DNA from: an uncultured Prevotella sp.
GTDB taxonomy: Bacteria; Bacteroidota; Bacteroidia; Bacteroidales; Bacteroidaceae
Direction of reading: 5' to 3'
Assembly: GCA_900318395.1 (NCBI GenBank)
Contig: ONKL01000006.1
Span: forward strand, 1 to 64,000
Length of the DNA stretch: 64,000 nucleotides
Shown here: positions 60,588-64,000 of the stretch, in pieces
How positions within the stretch are numbered: the first letter of the stretch is position 1
How the letters are laid out: the number at the start of each line of letters is the position of its first letter
Translations under genes and position numbers: made by a program
The notes under the pieces: model-generated
Told to the model about the DNA's origin: nothing
Databases searched by the model: none
Seen by the model: only the letters and a program-made list of their open reading frames with translations

Positions 60588-62084
60588 TTATGCGAATGGA
60601 TTCTCTGTAGGATAGAAGTTGCCCTTCGGGAAGTTGTAGTCGATCTCGTCAACGGGGATACCCATGTACTTGAGAACCTCCCAGAGGTACTTACCCTGAT
60701 GGCCGAACATTACGGCGCAATGGTGTGGGTAGTGCTTCTCGATGAGGACGTGACGATAGAAGCGGCTCATGTTCTTGATACCGAAGATACCGATAGAACC
60801 GAACGAGCGTGTAGCTACTGGGATGACCTCACCCTGAGCGATGTAAGCGCGGAGCTTGGTGTCGGCTGTAGACTGCAGACGATATACCGTAGCCAGACCT
60901 GGCTGGATGTCACCCTCGAGGGTACCGTTGGTTACCTCTACAGGCAGAGCGCGGGCCATAATGCGCTGGAAGCACATCTGGCAGTTGCAAACCTTAGAAG
61001 AAGCGGTATTACCACAATGGAAGCCCATGAAGATCTCCTTGTCGGTATAGGTGTCGCAAGCGAACTTCTTGCCCTTGATGCTCTCCTCGTACATATCGTT
61101 AGGAACGGTGTTGTTGATGTCGAGCAGCGTTACGGCATCCTGAGTGATGCAGGTTCCGATGTACTCTGACAGAGCACCATAGATATCAACCTCGCAGGCA
61201 ACGGGGATGCCACGACCCGTGAGACGGCTGTTGACGTAGCAAGGTACGAAGCCGAACATGGTCTGGAAAGCAGGCCAGCACTTGTTGGCCATAGCCACGA
61301 ACTGGCGTGAGCCCTTGTGAGCCTCGATCCAGTCGGTCAGCGTCAGCTCATACTGAGCAAGCTTAGGCAGTACAGAAGGAATCTTATTACCTGTACCGAG
61401 CTCAGCAGCCATATCCTTCACTACATCGTCGATACGTGGGTCGCCCTGATGCTTCTGGAAAGCCTCGAGCAGGTCAAGCTCTGAGTTCTCCTCAATCTCA
61501 ACATCGAGATCATAGAGGGCGCGGATAGGAGCGTTACAAGCCAGGAAGTTGTTAGGACGAGGACCGAAGCTGATGATCTTCAGGTTCTGCAGACCTACGA
61601 TAGCACGAGCGATGGGCAGGAACTCGTGGATCATCTCTGCACACTGGCCAGCATCGCCAACGGGCTCCTCAGGAATGTAAGCGCGAGTCTTGCGCAGAGA
61701 GAGAGCCTGGCTGGCGTTCAGCATACCGCAGTAAGCATCGCCACGACCGTCGATCAGATCCTTCTGAGACTCCTCTGCTGCAGCGCAGAACATCGTAGGG
61801 CCCTGGAACCAGTCGGCAATCATAGTCTCAGAGATCTCAGGACCGAAGTTGCCCAGATAAACGCAGAGGGCGTTACATCCAGCCTTCTTCACATCCTCGA
61901 GAGCCTGCTGAGCGTGGATCTCACTCTCAACTATGGTGATGGGGCACTCGTAGATACCATCCTTACCAAACTTCTTTTCATACTCAGCGATAACAGCCTT
62001 ACGACGGTTAACTGCCAATGACTCAGGGAAACAGTCGCGAGATACGGCGACGATTCCAATCTTAATTACAGGTACATTTTTCAT
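60588..62084 (-). CDS. L-fucose/L-arabinose isomerase family protein
   Basis: This is a 498-residue cytoplasmic protein of the fucose isomerase fold. N-terminal strands read KIGIVAVSRDCFPESLA and LCVYLGNFGPE. The middle has IISFGPRPNNFLACNAPIRAL and LGTGNKIPSVLP. The C-terminal part holds CEVDIYGALSEYIG and FMGFHCGNTASSKVCNC, followed by the rest of a Cys cluster (CQMCFQRI). The family interconverts aldoses and ketoses with a divalent metal. The exact sugar cannot be told, and the closest named activities are fucose and arabinose. A -7 box lies at 62134. Confidence 0.8.
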   Translation of the reverse strand: MKNVPVIKIGIVAVSRDCFPESLAVNRRKAVIAEYEKKFGKDGIYECPITIVESEIHAQQALEDVKKAGCNALCVYLGNFGPEISETMIADWFQGPTMFCAAAEESQKDLIDGRGDAYCGMLNASQALSLRKTRAYIPEEPVGDAGQCAEMIHEFLPIARAIVGLQNLKIISFGPRPNNFLACNAPIRALYDLDVEIEENSELDLLEAFQKHQGDPRIDDVVKDMAAELGTGNKIPSVLPKLAQYELTLTDWIEAHKGSRQFVAMANKCWPAFQTMFGFVPCYVNSRLTGRGIPVACEVDIYGALSEYIGTCITQDAVTLLDINNTVPNDMYEESIKGKKFACDTYTDKEIFMGFHCGNTASSKVCNCQMCFQRIMARALPVEVTNGTLEGDIQPGLATVYRLQSTADTKLRAYIAQGEVIPVATRSFGSIGIFGIKNMSRFYRHVLIEKHYPHHCAVMFGHQGKYLWEVLKYMGIPVDEIDYNFPKGNFYPTENPFA

Positions 62085-62133
62085 TTTCTTATTGACTTAT
62101 AAATAAAAAGTAATGCTTAGTTGTTTACCGAAT

Positions 62134-62142
62134 GCAAAGATA
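62134..62142 (-). promoter_or_regulatory. Promoter -7 box of the isomerase-family gene
   Basis: The minus strand reads TATCTTTGC, 50 bases before the start. The -33 region is weak. Confidence 0.55.
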
Positions 62143-62222
62143 CAAATAATTCCCGATTTACCTCATTTCGTCTTTAGATTTTATACAATTTTAGCTAAAG
62201 ATTCTATTTTTAGACAAAAAAT

Positions 62223-62253
62223 TTGGAAATACCGATGATTTTACATATCTTTG
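62223..62253 (+). promoter_or_regulatory. Promoter of the reg_prop sensor gene
   Basis: TTG (62223-62225), 20 bases, TATCTTTG (62246-62253). The start at 62277 follows 24 bases later. Confidence 0.75.
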
Positions 62254-62276
62254 CAGCGATAACAAAATGCCTGAAT

Positions 62277-64000
62277 ATGAATTATTGGACTAAAACAACC
62301 ATATTACTCTTGTCGCTCCTGCTGACTGGAACCGTTTCGATGGCTGAGGTGTCGAAACGCTATTTCAGAAATTATAGTGCTGCCGACGGTCTTGCTGACA
62401 ATAGTGCCCATACGCTTTCATGTACACGAACCGGACGAATGGTCATCACCACGATGGGGCAAATCAATTTCTACGACGGGCAGCGGTTCTCGTATATCAA
62501 TACGGCGGAAGAGAATCTGTATCCACTATCCAACTATTCAGGCAACTATCACCAGTATTTTGACAAATATCACCATCTTTGGCTGAAAAACAAGCACAAC
62601 GTGACGTGTGTGAACCTGACTACTGAAACCTTCGTGAACTCCATCAAAGACGAATTCAGTAAGTTCGGTATGGAAAAACCGGTTCAGGATTTCTTTGTCG
62701 ATGATGATCATATCGTGTGGCTGTTGACTGAGGATGGTCTCTACAATGTGGAGAGCAAGAAGACACAGAAAATTAGGCGTGACCTGAATCTGCAGGATCT
62801 TGCTGTGTATGATAAAGATCAGCTGATGCTGTTCTATGATAACGGCCTGCTGGAGATTATCGACCTGAAGACAGAGAAGAAAGTGTATGAAGGTCGCGCC
62901 TATGATGAAAAAGACGTGTTGCGATATGACCGGAGTTCGGTATTGCTGCGAGATAAGAATGTGTTCTACCAGATCAGGAACGGTTCCAAAGAAGCTGTAC
63001 TCAACCTGTTTGATATAACGAAGAAAGAGTGGAAGGAAATCATGCGTACGCCTTACCATCTGAATAACCTCGCTATGAAGGAACAAACTGATTCGCTGCT
63101 GTTCATTCCCTGTGAATATGGCTATTGGGTGTATGAAACGTGGAAAAACGGCTGTCGCCACTTCGATACGATGGTCATGGAGAATGGACAGATTGTCAGC
63201 ACGAATCTGAACGTCATCTGTTTTGACCGTCAAGGAGGTATGTGGGTTGGAACGGAGCGCAGAGGACTGCTCTACTCACAACCACATCAGCCACCATTTT
63301 CTGCCTACACCTGGAACGATCATGAAGCTCTCACCTATTTCAAGTATGTGGAAAACCTGCCGGAGTCGGCCAAATTCAGAGGCAAGGACGTGAACTGCGT
63401 TTTTCAGGACTCGAGAGGCTGGACGTGGGTAGGAACAGTACAAGGCCTTCAACTCTATCGCAAGGAAACTGACGTGCTTCCACAGGTTATTACCAAGCGT
63501 GATGGTCTGCTGAACAATGTGATTCATTCGGTCATTGAGGACCAGCTACATAACATCTGGGTATCTACGAGTTGTGGCGTGTCGTGTCTGCTCTTCAAAG
63601 GCGATAAAGTTCACTATGTCAACTCGTATAACAGTTATGACAAGGTACCTAACGAATCGTTTATCAACGGTAAGGCTGCCTTATTGCATGATGGTTCCAT
63701 CGTCATGCAGTCGCTCGACCATGTAGTTGTTTTCAATCCCAACAAGATGAAGACACTTGATAATCATTATGATTTCAAGTTGTATCCCAAGCTCGTGAGA
63801 CTGATGGTGAATGGTGTGAATGTGAGGACTGGCGAGGAACTTGATGGTAACGTGATCCTTGAGAAGGCGCTGACGCGTACGAAAGAACTGAACCTCAACT
63901 ACGACCAGAATTCGATATCATTAACCTTCTCGGCACTCAATTTCTTCCGACCAGCACAGACTTGCTATCGTGTACGCGTGAAAGGTCTGGATGACAACTG
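62277..64000 (+). CDS. Two-component regulator propeller (reg_prop) sensor, N-terminal part
   Basis: The frame opens at ATG 62277 and runs uninterrupted past the right edge, giving 574 residues here. It begins with a signal peptide or anchor (TTILLLSLLLTGTVSMAEV). It then has propeller blades with the reg_prop signature: VICFDRQGGMWVGTERRG, VNCVFQDSRGWTWVGT, and VIHSVIEDQLHNIWVST. The visible end (SISLTFSALNFFRPAQTCYR) is the start of a Y_Y_Y domain. In Bacteroidales this arrangement leads into a hybrid two-component system or a kinase that senses glycan fragments in the periplasm. Control of the nearby glycosidase genes is inferred. Confidence 0.85.
   Translation, partial: MNYWTKTTILLLSLLLTGTVSMAEVSKRYFRNYSAADGLADNSAHTLSCTRTGRMVITTMGQINFYDGQRFSYINTAEENLYPLSNYSGNYHQYFDKYHHLWLKNKHNVTCVNLTTETFVNSIKDEFSKFGMEKPVQDFFVDDDHIVWLLTEDGLYNVESKKTQKIRRDLNLQDLAVYDKDQLMLFYDNGLLEIIDLKTEKKVYEGRAYDEKDVLRYDRSSVLLRDKNVFYQIRNGSKEAVLNLFDITKKEWKEIMRTPYHLNNLAMKEQTDSLLFIPCEYGYWVYETWKNGCRHFDTMVMENGQIVSTNLNVICFDRQGGMWVGTERRGLLYSQPHQPPFSAYTWNDHEALTYFKYVENLPESAKFRGKDVNCVFQDSRGWTWVGTVQGLQLYRKETDVLPQVITKRDGLLNNVIHSVIEDQLHNIWVSTSCGVSCLLFKGDKVHYVNSYNSYDKVPNESFINGKAALLHDGSIVMQSLDHVVVFNPNKMKTLDNHYDFKLYPKLVRLMVNGVNVRTGEELDGNVILEKALTRTKELNLNYDQNSISLTFSALNFFRPAQTCYRVRVKGLDDN

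Overview
The window looks like a chromosome segment of a gut or oral Bacteroidales, most likely a Prevotella/Segatella-type Prevotellaceae. Upstream of many genes I can read the Bacteroidales promoter (TTG, 19-21 bases, TAnnTTTG), and Shine-Dalgarno sequences are largely absent. The gene content also fits: a GH29 fucosidase, a TonB receptor with a calycin-like lipoprotein, an HU-HIG protein, VirE-type helicases, BspA-type leucine-rich repeats and a reg_prop hybrid-type sensor. No rRNA, tRNA or CRISPR array was found.

Layout. 0.3-2.35 kb: a metallo-beta-lactamase/rubredoxin protein, divergent from an AraC regulator. 2.4-18.7 kb: about twenty mostly unrecognised genes with AT-rich composition. 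They include an AAA ATPase operon with overlapping stops and starts, a LytTR fusion protein, an N-formylglutamate amidohydrolase-like protein, a GIY-YIG-like protein, a HEYAH metallopeptidase, BspA-type LRR proteins and a metallophosphoesterase. 18.75-19.45 kb: a non-coding array of three families of periodic repeats. A 66-bp direct repeat (64/66 identical) lies at 2294-2359 and again at 19586-19651. The first copy is the 3' end of the AraC gene and the second is the 3' end of a MATE gene, so the stretch between them looks like a 17.3-kb insertion that separated a formerly adjacent AraC/MATE pair. 19.6-28.2 kb: a MATE exporter and a two-module NRPS (C-A-T-C-A-T-reductase). 28.4-35.8 kb: a lipoprotein, an M28 peptidase, a membrane protein, a calycin-like lipoprotein, a TonB receptor and an M13 peptidase lipoprotein. 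36-41.3 kb: a frameshifted HU-like gene, VirE-type helicase and primase-like genes with iteron-like repeats, and an unknown 517-aa gene behind a frameshifted short gene. 41.4-51.7 kb: a defence island with a structured leader RNA, a PLD/SNF2 helicase, an Eco57I-class methyltransferase, an AbiF-type HEPN protein with a candidate abiF RNA, and two unknown genes. 52-64 kb: carbohydrate and sensing genes (GH29, a tandem pair of Cache-type sensors, PAP2 phosphatase, GH13, a fucose-isomerase-family protein, and the start of a reg_prop sensor).

Working together. The AraC regulator, MATE exporter and NRPS plausibly form one unit making and exporting a peptide aldehyde or a product derived from it. 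The helicase and methyltransferase form a restriction-modification-like pair, and the neighbouring AbiF gene adds a likely RNA-controlled toxin. The five-gene AAA cassette inside the flanked island is translationally coupled and has no obvious described counterpart. It is the best candidate here for an undescribed system. All identifications are by eye from motifs; no database search was run.
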